Source: Oscillospiraceae bacterium
Lineage (GTDB): Bacteria; Bacillota; Clostridia; Oscillospirales; Ruminococcaceae
DNA: 64,000 bases
Direction of reading: 5' to 3'
NCBI GenBank assembly: GCA_017828975.1
Contig: JAGAJN010000039.1
Location: forward strand, 23,874 to 87,873
In this document: positions 17,256-25,480 of the stretch, piece after piece
Layout: each line of letters starts with the position of its first letter
How positions within the stretch are numbered: the first letter of the stretch is position 1
Position numbers and translations under genes: made by a program
Notes under the pieces: generated by a model
The model's database searches: none
Told to the model about the DNA's origin: nothing
What the model saw: only the letters and a program-made list of their open reading frames with translations

Positions 17256-18360
17256 TTAAAATGTCCTCCGCTCCCGCCGCACAGGTTTTAATGCCCTTAA
17301 CGCCTGTCCGTCCGATAATTTCAAGATAGGGAGATGAAATGCCGCAGCCGCATTCGTCCGCTTCGTGAATTATCCCCAAGTCGTCGGTCATAACGCTTAA
17401 AAGGGGCATTCCCAAAGTCATTGGGGTGACAAGGTTCACCATACCAACGCTCCCCGTGGGCAAGATGGAAAGATCGGCAGGGTCACGAATGAAAACACGG
17501 CTGTAAATGGGGATATGGAAGTGGTGATTGTCGCAGTCGGTGTACAAAATAGGATGCTCCGCAGCCCCGAAAAACTCCGTTATAGCTGTTTCGGGGATAC
17601 CGAGGTATTCCTCCGCCATTTCGTAAATGACCGTTTTCTCCACCGCCTCCGTGTAAAACTGTTTCCAGCCGCCGCCCAGAAACAGCCGTGAGCCTTTGGG
17701 CAGACGCAGCCTGATCCCACGCTCCGCAAGCAGCTTCAGCATAAAATAGGTGTAGGACGGAAATCCCATAAAACGCACGGGAAACGGCTGCTTTTCAAAT
17801 TTAACAAGCGCTTTTGCAACGCCCTCAATGTCCGCCTTATAGCCGTCGTTTTCGTATTTCAGGGCGTAGACACGTTTCAGGGCGGGGGCGAAAAAGGTGG
17901 AACCGAAGGCGGTTTTCGTGACGGCGGTGTTGTTCCCCTTGTGGGGCTTATAGCCGAGAATTATGTAGTTTGCGGGCATTTTCGAGAACAGTCCGTGAGT
18001 TTTTCCCATAGTCAGGACCATATCAAGACCGCAGAGCATTCCCGCATTGTCAAAGCCCACGAAGCTTTGCCGACCGCCCGTACCCGAGGAGGTCGCCTTG
18101 ATAAGCATATGACTTTCGGGGATAGCCGTCAGCCTGTGCCGCTTGAAAAACAGGGTAGGCAGGGGAGGTATCGCCTGAATGTCCTCCATAGTCCGAATAT
18201 TGTACGGCGAAAATCCGCAGCCGTCAAGTATCTTTTTGTATTCGGGACAGTTTTCGTACTGAAAGATACAGTTATCCCGCATTGCTTCGATGAAAAGCGG
18301 TTCTGTTCCCTGCAAATCGTAGGGATTTTTGTGGCGGAAAAGCTTTTTTCTTGCGGTCAT
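17236..18360 (-). CDS. luxE: LuxE-family acyl-protein synthetase
   Basis: ATP-dependent enzyme that activates a carboxylic acid as acyl-AMP and transfers it to a cysteine for the LuxC reductase. The 374 residues include the adenylate-forming loop TSSGTGGRQS, LGGGWKQF and the block ITEFFGAAEHPILYTDC, followed by GMVNLVTPMTLGMPLLSVMTDDLG. Length matches LuxE. It overlaps the upstream HAD gene by an ATGA and the downstream luxC-like gene by 20 bases, so the three form a tightly coupled operon. Confidence 0.87.
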   Translation of the reverse strand: MTARKKLFRHKNPYDLQGTEPLFIEAMRDNCIFQYENCPEYKKILDGCGFSPYNIRTMEDIQAIPPLPTLFFKRHRLTAIPESHMLIKATSSGTGGRQSFVGFDNAGMLCGLDMVLTMGKTHGLFSKMPANYIILGYKPHKGNNTAVTKTAFGSTFFAPALKRVYALKYENDGYKADIEGVAKALVKFEKQPFPVRFMGFPSYTYFMLKLLAERGIRLRLPKGSRLFLGGGWKQFYTEAVEKTVIYEMAEEYLGIPETAITEFFGAAEHPILYTDCDNHHFHIPIYSRVFIRDPADLSILPTGSVGMVNLVTPMTLGMPLLSVMTDDLGIIHEADECGCGISSPYLEIIGRTGVKGIKTCAAGAEDILNDTGKR

Positions 18361-18995
18361 TCCAACAGTCCTCTCAAATCCGTCATTATCCTGACATAGG
18401 GATATTTCTCAAACTCTTCCGCCGAGGTTTCCCCCGTGGTCACGGCGGCAAAGTCAACGCCCGCACGGAAAGCGGCTTCGGCGTCGGTCAGACTGTCCCC
18501 CACGTAAAGTATCTCGGACAGATCTGCGGGACAGCCCGACGCAGCTGTCAGAACGCCCTCGGGGTCGGGCTTCTGACGGCTTACATCGTCCCCGCCGACG
18601 ATAATTCCCATAAGGTCATCGTCGCCTGTCAGCTTCATAATATCCGTTATCCGTCGGTGGAATTTCGTTGTGCAAATGCCGAGAAAAACGCCGTTTTCTT
18701 TGAGCTTTAGCAGCGTTTCACGGGCATGGGGCAGCCATTTTGCGGAGGGCGTCATTATCCTGTCCGCTTCTTCCACGAACAGGTCGTGAAATATCCTTGC
18801 ATTTTCGGGGGACGCATCTCCCGTCAGCGTTTCATAGGTCTTTACAAGACTCAGCCCGATGGTTTTCCGAATCTCCATCTCCGACCGGGACGGTCTGCCC
18901 ATCTCCGAAAGCGCATATCGTACGCTGCCGATTATGCCGCCTGTGGTATCTCCCAAAGTAAAGTCATAGTCGAAAATCATTGCTTTGTAGTTCAT
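18357..18995 (-). CDS. HAD-superfamily phosphatase (phosphoglycolate phosphatase-like)
   Basis: A 212-residue HAD hydrolase. Motif I is FDYDFTLGDT, in which the second Asp of the usual DxD is kept, motif II lies in ICTTKF, Lys/motif III in SRQKPDPEG, and motif IV is YVGDSLTDAEAA. The helical cap between motifs I and II is of the PGP/beta-PGM type. An AGAGGA site precedes the ATG. It is the first gene of the HAD-luxE-luxC operon and may dephosphorylate a precursor or product of that pathway; this is inference from position. Confidence 0.85.
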   Translation of the reverse strand: MNYKAMIFDYDFTLGDTTGGIIGSVRYALSEMGRPSRSEMEIRKTIGLSLVKTYETLTGDASPENARIFHDLFVEEADRIMTPSAKWLPHARETLLKLKENGVFLGICTTKFHRRITDIMKLTGDDDLMGIIVGGDDVSRQKPDPEGVLTAASGCPADLSEILYVGDSLTDAEAAFRAGVDFAAVTTGETSAEEFEKYPYVRIMTDLRGLLE

Positions 18996-19017
18996 AGAAA
19001 GTCCTCTCTGTTATATC

Positions 19018-19049
19018 AAAAAACGGGGCTGTAAAAAACCCCGTTTTAA
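19018..19049. terminator. Terminator between diguanylate cyclase 2 and the HAD-lux operon
   Basis: ACGGGG pairs with CCCCGT around TGTAAAAAA-type loop sequence, with A- and T-runs on the two sides. In the minus direction it terminates the cyclase transcript. Confidence 0.75.
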
Positions 19050-20927
19050 TCATTTGCTTCTCCGATTTTTCTTCTTGGACTTGTCCATATACATAAGCTC
19101 ATCGGATTTTTTCAGCAGCTCCTCAAAATCACGGCTTTCACCGGGAGGCGATATGTAAATGCCCACGCTTGCCGAAACCTCATAGGGCTTGCCGGAACAG
19201 CTGTTGTAAACCGCAAGCTGGTCGGAAATACGCTGCTTGACAGAACCGTCCTCTGCGCCCTCGTAAACTGCCAGCATTTCATCTCCGCCGATACGGACGC
19301 AGAGAGAATTTTCGGGGCAGGCATATTTCAGCACAGCCGCAGCGGTGCTGATGGCGTTATCTCCCTCGTCATGCCCATATGTGTCGTTGATAGGCTTTAG
19401 TCCGTCAAGGTCGGAGAGAACCACCGAGATAGAAGCATTTTCGTCCAGATTATCGAGAAATTCCCTGTATTTGACGAGAAATCCTCCACGGTTATAAAGC
19501 CCCGTAAGAGCGTCCAGCTGATACATTTTCTCAATTCGGGTGATAAGATACTGCTGATAACGGATACTTTTAAAGCCACCGATAGAATTGTTCAGACCCA
19601 TTACCACCTGGGGTATCCTTATATAATTTTCTCTGTTGTAGTCGTGATGCTGGAAGCAGGCATACCCCATGGGCACATCAAGGAAATTCAGTGCCGCAAA
19701 AATGATCGGGTGAGTATGCTTCAGCCTGTCCGCCAGATCGGGAATAAGTTCATCTGCGCTGAAATTTATGACAGGCTCGGGCTGATGGGTATTGGTGTCA
19801 AACAGCAGGTGCATTTTCCCGCCGAAGGGTGCACCTGTGGACTTGGTATGGGGCTCAACGGTTTCATTTACGCAGTCGTCGGTAAGCATACAGCAGGTAT
19901 CATAGATATATTCGTTGAAAAAGCAGGAAGCAAGCTTGTCGAGAGTGCCGCTGTTCTGGGCTTTTGCGGCGATCTCAACAAATGCCCGCTCCTCCTCCTG
20001 ATAGCGGTAGAGGATATTTCCGACCTCGTTGAGATATTCCGTAACATCAAAGGTCTGCTCGTCGGGACAGCCGCAGGATTCGGAGATGATAAGGGACGGC
20101 ACCACAAAATGCTCGCCGCAGATGTTTTTTCCGTCAAATTTATTGTCGATAAGCTCTGCTATCCTTGCGGCAAGCTCGCCGTAATCGCAGCCGCAGGAGG
20201 TCATTTTCGGGATAGAATACAATATCTCACGAATTCCGTCAAAGCCCGACACCTTTACATCATCGGGGACGTTTACGCCGTGGTGTCTGAAAACGCTGCA
20301 TACGGTTACCGCCATGGTGTCGTTAGCGCAGATAATGGCTTCGGGCAGCTTCGGACGTTTCAGCAGCTCCTCGGCAACGGCTATGGTGGGACGTGACCAG
20401 AATTCGCCGTAGCTTATCATATCTTCGGTGACGGTAACACCGTGCTCAGCCATTACCTTGCGGAACACGTTTATTCGGTTATCGGAAAATTCGTTGTTTT
20501 TCAGCCCTGCAACGAAATGGCAGTCGGTGTAGCCGTGGTCGTCTATCATATGCCGAACGGTCTTTTCAAAGCCCTTTTCATAGTCAAAGCTGATATTTGC
20601 GCAGCCCTCACGGTTCCCGCCGATGGATATAACGGGGACATTTTTTTTGGTAGCCGTTGAAATAATATCATCGATCGCTTCGTCGCTTTTAATGCGCTCG
20701 CTGAAAACCACCAGCGCATCAAGTATATCATAGTTGATAAGTTCAAAAATAGAACGCTCGCCCTGTTCGCTGGGAGAACCCCAGTAAAGGTCGGAGCAGG
20801 TGGTAAATACCAGAAGGCGGCAGCCCATTTCCGTAAGCTTAGTATTTAGCGCAGTGATAAAGTCGTGATTTACGTCGTCATGAATTCTGGCGGTACAAAG
20901 AGCTACCATTTTGTATTTACCTAACAT
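19050..20927 (-). CDS. Second diguanylate cyclase with LacI-type sensor domain
   Basis: A 625-residue paralog of the protein at 12812-14722 with the same order of parts: LacI/periplasmic-binding-like domain (RLLVFTTCSDLYWG, LDALVVFSERIKSDEA, EAIICANDTMAV, VPDDVKVSGFDGI), a GAF-like middle, and a C-terminal GGDEF domain (DALTGLYNRGGF, VVLSDLDGLKPINDTYGH). Its signature reads GGDEM instead of GGDEF near residue 545, which probably retains the catalytic acidic residue but may change activity. No RxxD inhibitory site is seen. ATG 20927 is chosen for its GAGGTG site. Confidence 0.9.
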   Translation of the reverse strand: MLGKYKMVALCTARIHDDVNHDFITALNTKLTEMGCRLLVFTTCSDLYWGSPSEQGERSIFELINYDILDALVVFSERIKSDEAIDDIISTATKKNVPVISIGGNREGCANISFDYEKGFEKTVRHMIDDHGYTDCHFVAGLKNNEFSDNRINVFRKVMAEHGVTVTEDMISYGEFWSRPTIAVAEELLKRPKLPEAIICANDTMAVTVCSVFRHHGVNVPDDVKVSGFDGIREILYSIPKMTSCGCDYGELAARIAELIDNKFDGKNICGEHFVVPSLIISESCGCPDEQTFDVTEYLNEVGNILYRYQEEERAFVEIAAKAQNSGTLDKLASCFFNEYIYDTCCMLTDDCVNETVEPHTKSTGAPFGGKMHLLFDTNTHQPEPVINFSADELIPDLADRLKHTHPIIFAALNFLDVPMGYACFQHHDYNRENYIRIPQVVMGLNNSIGGFKSIRYQQYLITRIEKMYQLDALTGLYNRGGFLVKYREFLDNLDENASISVVLSDLDGLKPINDTYGHDEGDNAISTAAAVLKYACPENSLCVRIGGDEMLAVYEGAEDGSVKQRISDQLAVYNSCSGKPYEVSASVGIYISPPGESRDFEELLKKSDELMYMDKSKKKNRRSK

Positions 20928-20986
20928 TTTGTTCACCTCTGTTTCGGTATCACCCGTTACAGCGGATAATACCATATATATTTGTT

Positions 20987-21015
20987 ATTATAACACATTT
21001 TATATCGAATTTCAA
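20987..21015 (-). promoter_or_regulatory. Sigma-A promoter of the second diguanylate cyclase
   Basis: On the minus strand TTGAAA (21010-21015), 17-bp spacer, TATAAT (20987-20992). The rest of the 417-base gap up to 21344 is AT-rich and holds only this and the next promoter. Confidence 0.75.
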
Positions 21016-21139
21016 GACTTTTTTGTGTGTTTTTGCTTGAATTATTGGGAAGTTTATGGGAATATATGGAAATATCGGCAGAATCGTGCTGTGAATGTCC
21101 TAAAATTTACACATTCAGTATCAATTTAGAAAATAAGTG

Positions 21140-21168
21140 TTGACATTATCGTATTATTCTGCTAAAAT
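21140..21168 (+). promoter_or_regulatory. Sigma-A promoter of the secreted FN3 protein
   Basis: TTGACA (21140-21145), 17-bp spacer, TAAAAT (21163-21168). It predicts a long AT-rich leader of about 170 nt in which I see no convincing fold. Confidence 0.78.
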
Positions 21169-21344
21169 TAATGCAGAAATACTTAAGTAACTTCTAAGAA
21201 ATCTACGATCAATGCGTTATTTTCACGGAAAACAGATTAAAATGACAAATTGATTTGTAATTTTCTAAAAATCAGCTTTTTTTTTCAAAGATATGTACAA
21301 AAGCAGAAAAGCCGGCAGCTGCTTATAATATGGAGGTAAAATGT

Positions 21345-22451
21345 ATGAAAAAATCAACAAAAGCAGCAATATCATTATTAATGGCAGCATCATTTACATT
21401 CGGGGCAGCGGCTTTTCCTCAGGAATATAGTTGTCCAATCTCAACTATATGTGCAGAGGCGGTAGCTAAATTACCTGCGCCGGAAAATATTTCATTTTCC
21501 GTTTCTGCAAATTCGGTTACTATCACTTGGGACGAACTTAAAGGCGCAGATGCTTATCGTGTATACATGTATAATGAATCTGAAAAGAAATATGTAATAT
21601 ACAAAAACGTTTCGGGTACGGCTTGTAAGGTTACTGACCTTACTAAAAACAAGACATATTATTTCAAGGTAGCAGCGCTTATTGAGAAAAACGGAAAATA
21701 TACAGAGCAAACCCGTTCCGCACAAATAACAGCAAAAACAAAAAGTGCTGCTTTGCCTGCTTCACCGTCTGCGAATTATACCGGATTTGCTTCTTCCGGC
21801 AATAAAAAGTATTATTTTGCAAACGGAAAAGCTTGTGTAGGTTTCAAACAGATCAATAAGAAATATTACTATTTTACAGATGAAGGAGTTATGCTGACAG
21901 GTTGGCTCAACTATTACGGAAGATATTACTATTTCTTTTCCGATGGTACAATGGCAGCAGGAGTATCGCTAAAGTTCGGTGATAAAACATATACTTTCAG
22001 CGGCAACGGCGTTATGGAATGGGAAAATGATATGGAGGAACCGACTGCAAGCTACACTATAATGGGTGAAGAACCTAATATATATCTGGAGCTGAGCAGT
22101 AAAACGAAGTATTCAAGTGTGGTTGGTGTCGGAATTACTAATAAAGGAAATAAATCGGTGAAAATTTATAAGGTCGGTGAGCTGATCGACAGCACAACCT
22201 CATCATTCGACAGAACACTTGGATTGGCATTTCGTGATGATGAAGAATTTACCGATTTCAGAGATATGACAATTAAACCGGGCGATTCCTCTTACTTGGG
22301 TTGGGTATGTGTACCTGATGACACTTGGTATGACAAGAAATCCATCATTAAATTCTATTTCAAATATGATAATGTATGTTATCGTGCTATATGCAGTGAT
22401 TATTATGGATCATATTATGAGGTAATACATTTCGACCCTGATAACATTTAA
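21345..22451 (+). CDS. Secreted protein with fibronectin type III and cell-wall-binding repeats
   Basis: A 368-residue exported protein. Residues 1-35 are a signal peptide (MKKSTKAAISLLMAASF). Residues 47-130 form an FN3 domain (APENISFSVSANSVTITWDEL, AYRVYMYNE, KTYYFKVAAL). Residues about 145-225 are choline-binding/cell-wall-binding type repeats rich in Tyr and Gly (KYYFANGK, KYYYFTDEGVMLTGW, RYYYFFSDGTMAAG). The last 140 residues are a separate beta-rich domain I do not recognise. GGAGG lies before the ATG. It is probably attached non-covalently to the cell surface. It is more AT-rich than its neighbours and may be acquired. Confidence 0.8.
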   Translation: MKKSTKAAISLLMAASFTFGAAAFPQEYSCPISTICAEAVAKLPAPENISFSVSANSVTITWDELKGADAYRVYMYNESEKKYVIYKNVSGTACKVTDLTKNKTYYFKVAALIEKNGKYTEQTRSAQITAKTKSAALPASPSANYTGFASSGNKKYYFANGKACVGFKQINKKYYYFTDEGVMLTGWLNYYGRYYYFFSDGTMAAGVSLKFGDKTYTFSGNGVMEWENDMEEPTASYTIMGEEPNIYLELSSKTKYSSVVGVGITNKGNKSVKIYKVGELIDSTTSSFDRTLGLAFRDDEEFTDFRDMTIKPGDSSYLGWVCVPDDTWYDKKSIIKFYFKYDNVCYRAICSDYYGSYYEVIHFDPDNI

Positions 22452-22477
22452 TGCTGTAATCGCCTGAACAAAACGCA

Positions 22478-22611
22478 AACCCCCGCCGCACCCCGAAGGG
22501 GCGACCCCTTTGTCAATTCGTTCTATAAATAACGGAATGAACAAAGATCGTCGCTCGGTACCGATAAAGAGCATTTATCGGTACCTTCCTAACGGGATAC
22601 GGCGGGGTTTT
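22478..22611. repeat. Branched inverted-repeat element
   Basis: Nested complementary arms are visible: outer AACCCCCGCCG with CGGCGGGGTT; CTTTGT-CAATTCGTT (about 22508) with AACGGAATGAACAAAG (about 22531-22546); and an inner perfect 11-bp arm GTACCGATAAA/TTTATCGGTAC (22558-22584). The outer arm plus T-run can also terminate the upstream gene. It lies between convergent genes and has no coding potential. Confidence 0.7.
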
Positions 22612-22613
22612 AT

Positions 22614-22877
22614 TCAGTCCTCATAATGCCCTTTACAGGCGATAATAAGCAGATTACCATGTTCGCCAATGTTATAGACAAGTCTGTTGCCGTGGTCGAT
22701 ATGTCTGCTCCATGCTTTGCGGTATTTCAGCGGCTCGGGGTGCCCGATGCCGTTTTGCAGACCGTTTCGCTCAATGTCCTTGACAAGCTCGTTTATCTTT
22801 TTTACGATTTTCTTATCCTGCAGCTGCCAATAAAGATAATCGTCCCAAGCACGGTCAGACCAAAGCTTATTCATCAT
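22614..22877 (-). CDS. yoeB: YoeB/Txe-family mRNA-cleaving toxin
   Basis: An 87-residue ribosome-dependent mRNA interferase of the RelE/YoeB fold. The sequence has the YoeB landmarks WSDRAWDDYLYWQ, NELVKDIERNG, GHPEPLKYRKAWSRHI, NRLVYNI and the C-terminal catalytic region ACKGHYED, with the near-terminal His and Tyr typical for the family. The gene overlaps the antitoxin gene by 11 bases, ensuring coupled translation. Identification is secure. Confidence 0.95.
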   Translation of the reverse strand: MMNKLWSDRAWDDYLYWQLQDKKIVKKINELVKDIERNGLQNGIGHPEPLKYRKAWSRHIDHGNRLVYNIGEHGNLLIIACKGHYED

Positions 22878-23127
22878 CCACCTCTATCAGCTCATGCTGC
22901 TGACCTTTTCCCGATTCCAGCTGAGCCATTGAACGGTCAATCATGGCAAGATATTCGGCATTTCGGGCGGCTTTCATAAGGCGGTTATATTCGGACAGGC
23001 TTATGATAACGACATTTTTTTCGTCCTTGCGTGTAACAATGACCGTTTCATCATTGTCGGTAACGGTGTCACAATAATCCTTCAGATTGTTTCTTAATGT
23101 AGTATAATTTACCGCTAACATTGACAT
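22867..23127 (-). CDS. yefM: YefM/Phd-family antitoxin
   Basis: An 86-residue antitoxin that neutralises YoeB and represses its own promoter. The Phd/YefM core is clear: NYTTLRNNLKDYCDTV, ETVIVTRKDEKNVVIISLSEYNRLM, followed by a C-terminal toxin-binding tail rich in acidic residues. AAAGGA precedes the first ATG at 23127; an in-frame ATG at 23121 is also possible. The expected operator boxes lie just upstream. Confidence 0.95.
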   Translation of the reverse strand: MSMLAVNYTTLRNNLKDYCDTVTDNDETVIVTRKDEKNVVIISLSEYNRLMKAARNAEYLAMIDRSMAQLESGKGQQHELIEVDDE

Positions 23128-23145
23128 CAGCCTTCCTTTCGTAAA

Positions 23146-23175
23146 TGTACAATATCCTGTTCAATTTTCTGTACA
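23146..23175 (-). promoter_or_regulatory. YefM operator: two TGTACA boxes
   Basis: TGTACA occurs at 23146-23151 and 23170-23175, 24 bp centre to centre. In the E. coli yefM-yoeB operon the repressor binds TGTACA core motifs spaced 12 bp, so 24 bp is two such steps and the same helix face. The boxes straddle the predicted transcription start. Confidence 0.75.
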
Positions 23176-23180
23176 TATCT

Positions 23181-23209
23181 ATTATATCACATATCAGCAA
23201 AGATGTCAA
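23181..23209 (-). promoter_or_regulatory. Promoter of yefM-yoeB
   Basis: On the minus strand TTGACA (23204-23209), 17-bp spacer, TATAAT (23181-23186). A perfect consensus promoter, consistent with strong basal transcription held down by autorepression at the adjacent TGTACA boxes. Confidence 0.85.
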
Positions 23210-23225
23210 TGGAATAATTAGCAAA

Positions 23226-23266
23226 CAAAAACCGCCGTATCTTGACATTTCAAGACACGGCGGGAA
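23226..23266 (-). terminator. Terminator of the aldolase gene
   Basis: CCGCCGT-TCTTG pairs with CAAGA-ACGGCGG across a short loop; in the minus direction the stem is followed by TTTTTG. Confidence 0.82.
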
Positions 23267-23294
23267 ATTTTATGCCATATTAAAATCCAAAGAA

Positions 23295-24158
23295 TTAAGC
23301 CTTGCCAACGGAACCGAAGATCTCCATCTTCTCCTTGACCTTTACCTTGATAGCCTCGAAGCCGGGAGCGAGAAGCTTTCTGGGGTCGAAGCCCTTGCCC
23401 TGGAGGTCCTTGCCTGCTTCGATGTAAGCTCTTGTAGCTTCCTGGAATACCAGCTGGCACTCTGTGTTAACGTTGATCTTTGCAACGCCGAGGGAGATAG
23501 CCTTCTTGATCATATCGTCGGGGATACCTGTGCCGCCGTGGAGAACCAGAGGCATATCTCCGACTTCCTTCTTAACGTTTTCGAGAACGTCGAAGCGGAG
23601 TCCGGGCCAGTTCTCGGGATACTTACCGTGAATGTTACCGATACCGGCAGCCAGCATTGTAACGCCGAGATCAGCGATCATCTTGCACTCCTTGGGGTCA
23701 GCGCACTCGCCCATACCAACAACGCCGTCCTCTTCGCCGCCGATGGAACCAACCTCAGCCTCCAGAGAAAGACCGAGAACGTCACAGGTGTTTACCAGAG
23801 CGGTTGTCTTAGCGATGTTTTCCTCAATGGGATAGTGAGAACCGTCAAACATGATGGAAGAGAAGCCTGCGTTGATGCAAGCCTTTGCGCCTTCAAATGT
23901 TCCGTGGTCAAGGTGAAGAGCAACGGGAACGGTGATGTTCAGGCTGTCCAGCATACCGTTTACCATGCCAACGATGGTCTTGTAGCCGCACATATACTTG
24001 CCTGCGCCCTCGGAAACACCGAGGATAACGGGGGACTTCATCTCCTCAGCAGTGAGAAGGATAGCCTTTGTCCATTCGAGATTGTTGATGTTGAACTGAC
24101 CAACAGCGTACTTGCCGTCACGAGCCTTGTTTAACATATCCTTAGCAGAAACTAACAT
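23295..24158 (-). CDS. fba: Class II fructose-bisphosphate aldolase
   Basis: Zinc enzyme of glycolysis and gluconeogenesis that cleaves fructose 1,6-bisphosphate. The 287 residues contain the catalytic Asp and metal His in ALHLDHGT, the second motif SIMFDGSHYPIEEN, EAEVGSIGGEEDG, and the phosphate-binding regions GIGNIHGKY, LHGGTGIPD and INVNTE. GGAGG precedes the ATG. It is monocistronic with its own promoter and terminator. Confidence 0.96.
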   Translation of the reverse strand: MLVSAKDMLNKARDGKYAVGQFNINNLEWTKAILLTAEEMKSPVILGVSEGAGKYMCGYKTIVGMVNGMLDSLNITVPVALHLDHGTFEGAKACINAGFSSIMFDGSHYPIEENIAKTTALVNTCDVLGLSLEAEVGSIGGEEDGVVGMGECADPKECKMIADLGVTMLAAGIGNIHGKYPENWPGLRFDVLENVKKEVGDMPLVLHGGTGIPDDMIKKAISLGVAKINVNTECQLVFQEATRAYIEAGKDLQGKGFDPRKLLAPGFEAIKVKVKEKMEIFGSVGKA

Positions 24159-24218
24159 AATTTTATACCTCCAAGCATTTTATGATGCCCGACCGCAGCC
24201 GAACACTCATTCAAATAT

Positions 24219-24247
24219 ATTATACTACATTTCCGTGTAAAATGCAA
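24219..24247 (-). promoter_or_regulatory. Promoter of fba
   Basis: On the minus strand TTGCAT (24242-24247), 17-bp spacer, TATAAT (24219-24224). Confidence 0.78.
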
Positions 24248-24273
24248 TAGTTTTTTCGGAAAAAATGCCATAT

Positions 24274-24927
24274 TCATCGGAAGATACCGTTAAGCTTCAG
24301 AGTAATTTCGGTAAGCGCCGCCTGACGCTCCTTGTAATCGGGGAGAGTGTCCGCCACTATTTTCCAGAATCTCGGGCTGTGATTAAGCTCCGTAAGATGT
24401 GCCAGCTCGTGGACGACCACGTAATCTATGGACTCGGGAGATGCAGCCATCAGCCGCCATGAGAAATTTATCGTCCCTCGTCCCGAACAGCTGCCCCAGC
24501 GTTTTTCCGCCCCGTTTATCTTCACGCAAGACGGTGAAACACCCATTATCTCAGAAAAATATCGGACACGCTTCGGGAGATGTTCTGCCGCCGCCTTACG
24601 GTAAACATATTCCAGCTGCGGCAGACATTCCTTTATGCTTCTGCCTTTCGGTATTGTAAAACCCGTTTCCGCCGAAAACATAAAGCAGTCCCCCTCGGTG
24701 ACGGGCAGCTGTTTCCCCATAAACGGGATAGTCCCCGAAAACCTGTACTGCTCGGCTTTTGCTTTGTTTTCGGTGACATATTTTTCTATCCAATCGGACT
24801 TTTCGGTCAGAAACTTTTCAATGCGCTCCTTTGAACAGTTCAGCGGGGCTTTGACCTCCACGGTTCCGTCCGACCTAACCGTTATGGAAAGTGTTTTTCG
24901 GCGGCTTCTTGTTAGAATGTAGTCCAT
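24274..24927 (-). CDS. YgjP/SprT-like zinc metallopeptidase (DUF45)
   Basis: A 217-residue cytoplasmic protein of the YgjP family. The zinc site is HELAHLTELNHSPRFW, with HExxH and the third His downstream, and the family hallmark KRWGSCSGRGTINFSWRL precedes it. AAAGGAG lies before the ATG. Some family members are linked to restriction loci, but no such genes are here. The substrate is not known. Confidence 0.88.
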   Translation of the reverse strand: MDYILTRSRRKTLSITVRSDGTVEVKAPLNCSKERIEKFLTEKSDWIEKYVTENKAKAEQYRFSGTIPFMGKQLPVTEGDCFMFSAETGFTIPKGRSIKECLPQLEYVYRKAAAEHLPKRVRYFSEIMGVSPSCVKINGAEKRWGSCSGRGTINFSWRLMAASPESIDYVVVHELAHLTELNHSPRFWKIVADTLPDYKERQAALTEITLKLNGIFR

Positions 24928-24939
24928 TTTATTTTCTCC

Positions 24940-25480
24940 TTTGGGAGATAGGTGAGGGTCAGGACAAAAGTGCCTTTATCTCGCTTTCGCTCATGCCTTT
25001 TGCGCGGAGCTTGGATATTATTTCTGCTTTGCCTTGTGCAATACCCTCATCTCTCGCTGCTTTCATCTGTGATGCTTCATCATGGAGGGCTTTTTCTCTT
25101 ATTCTCGCTATTTCTCTAAGCTTGGCATTGTCGCTCATATCGTATAACATTTTCGGCTTTTTCACCCGTTTCTGTAAGCAAATTCAATTTCTCCCTTTGG
25201 GTGATAATGGAAGGTCATGACAAAAGTGCTTTTATCTCGCTTTCGCTCATGCCTTTTGCGCGGAGCTTGGATATTATTTCGGTTTCCCTTTCGATTCTGC
25301 CTTTTTCCATGCCTTGTGAAATGCCTTGTTCAATACCTTGTGCAATACCTATGGAAATACCCTCATCTCTCGCCGCTTTCATCTGCGATGCTTCATCATG
25401 GAGGGCTTTTTCTCTTATTCTCGCTATTTCTCTAAGCTTGGCATTGTCGCTCATATCGTAGATAATATTTACGGCTTTTT
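24940..25480. repeat. Tandem duplication of the Rpn gene 3' end
   Basis: A unit of about 230 bp at 24940-25175 repeats, with near identity, part of the 3' coding end and flank of the adjacent Rpn gene at about 25190-25480. The second copy contains an extra stretch of GIAQ/GIEQ/GISQ-type repeats. Confidence 0.85.
24959..25165 (-). pseudogene. Duplicated C-terminal fragment of Rpn gene
   Basis: A 68-codon frame whose product from YDMSDNAKLREIARIREKAL onward is nearly identical to the end of the protein at 25215-26066, but lacking the nuclease domain and the GI-x-Q repeat insertion. It has no good ribosome site. It is a duplication remnant or silent cassette rather than a functional gene. Confidence 0.75.

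Noticed and set aside
22494-22504. AAGGGGCGAC shared with the CRISPR repeat
   Set aside because: Only 10 bases match, there is a single copy, and no spacer-like spacing is present; probably coincidence of GC-rich stems.
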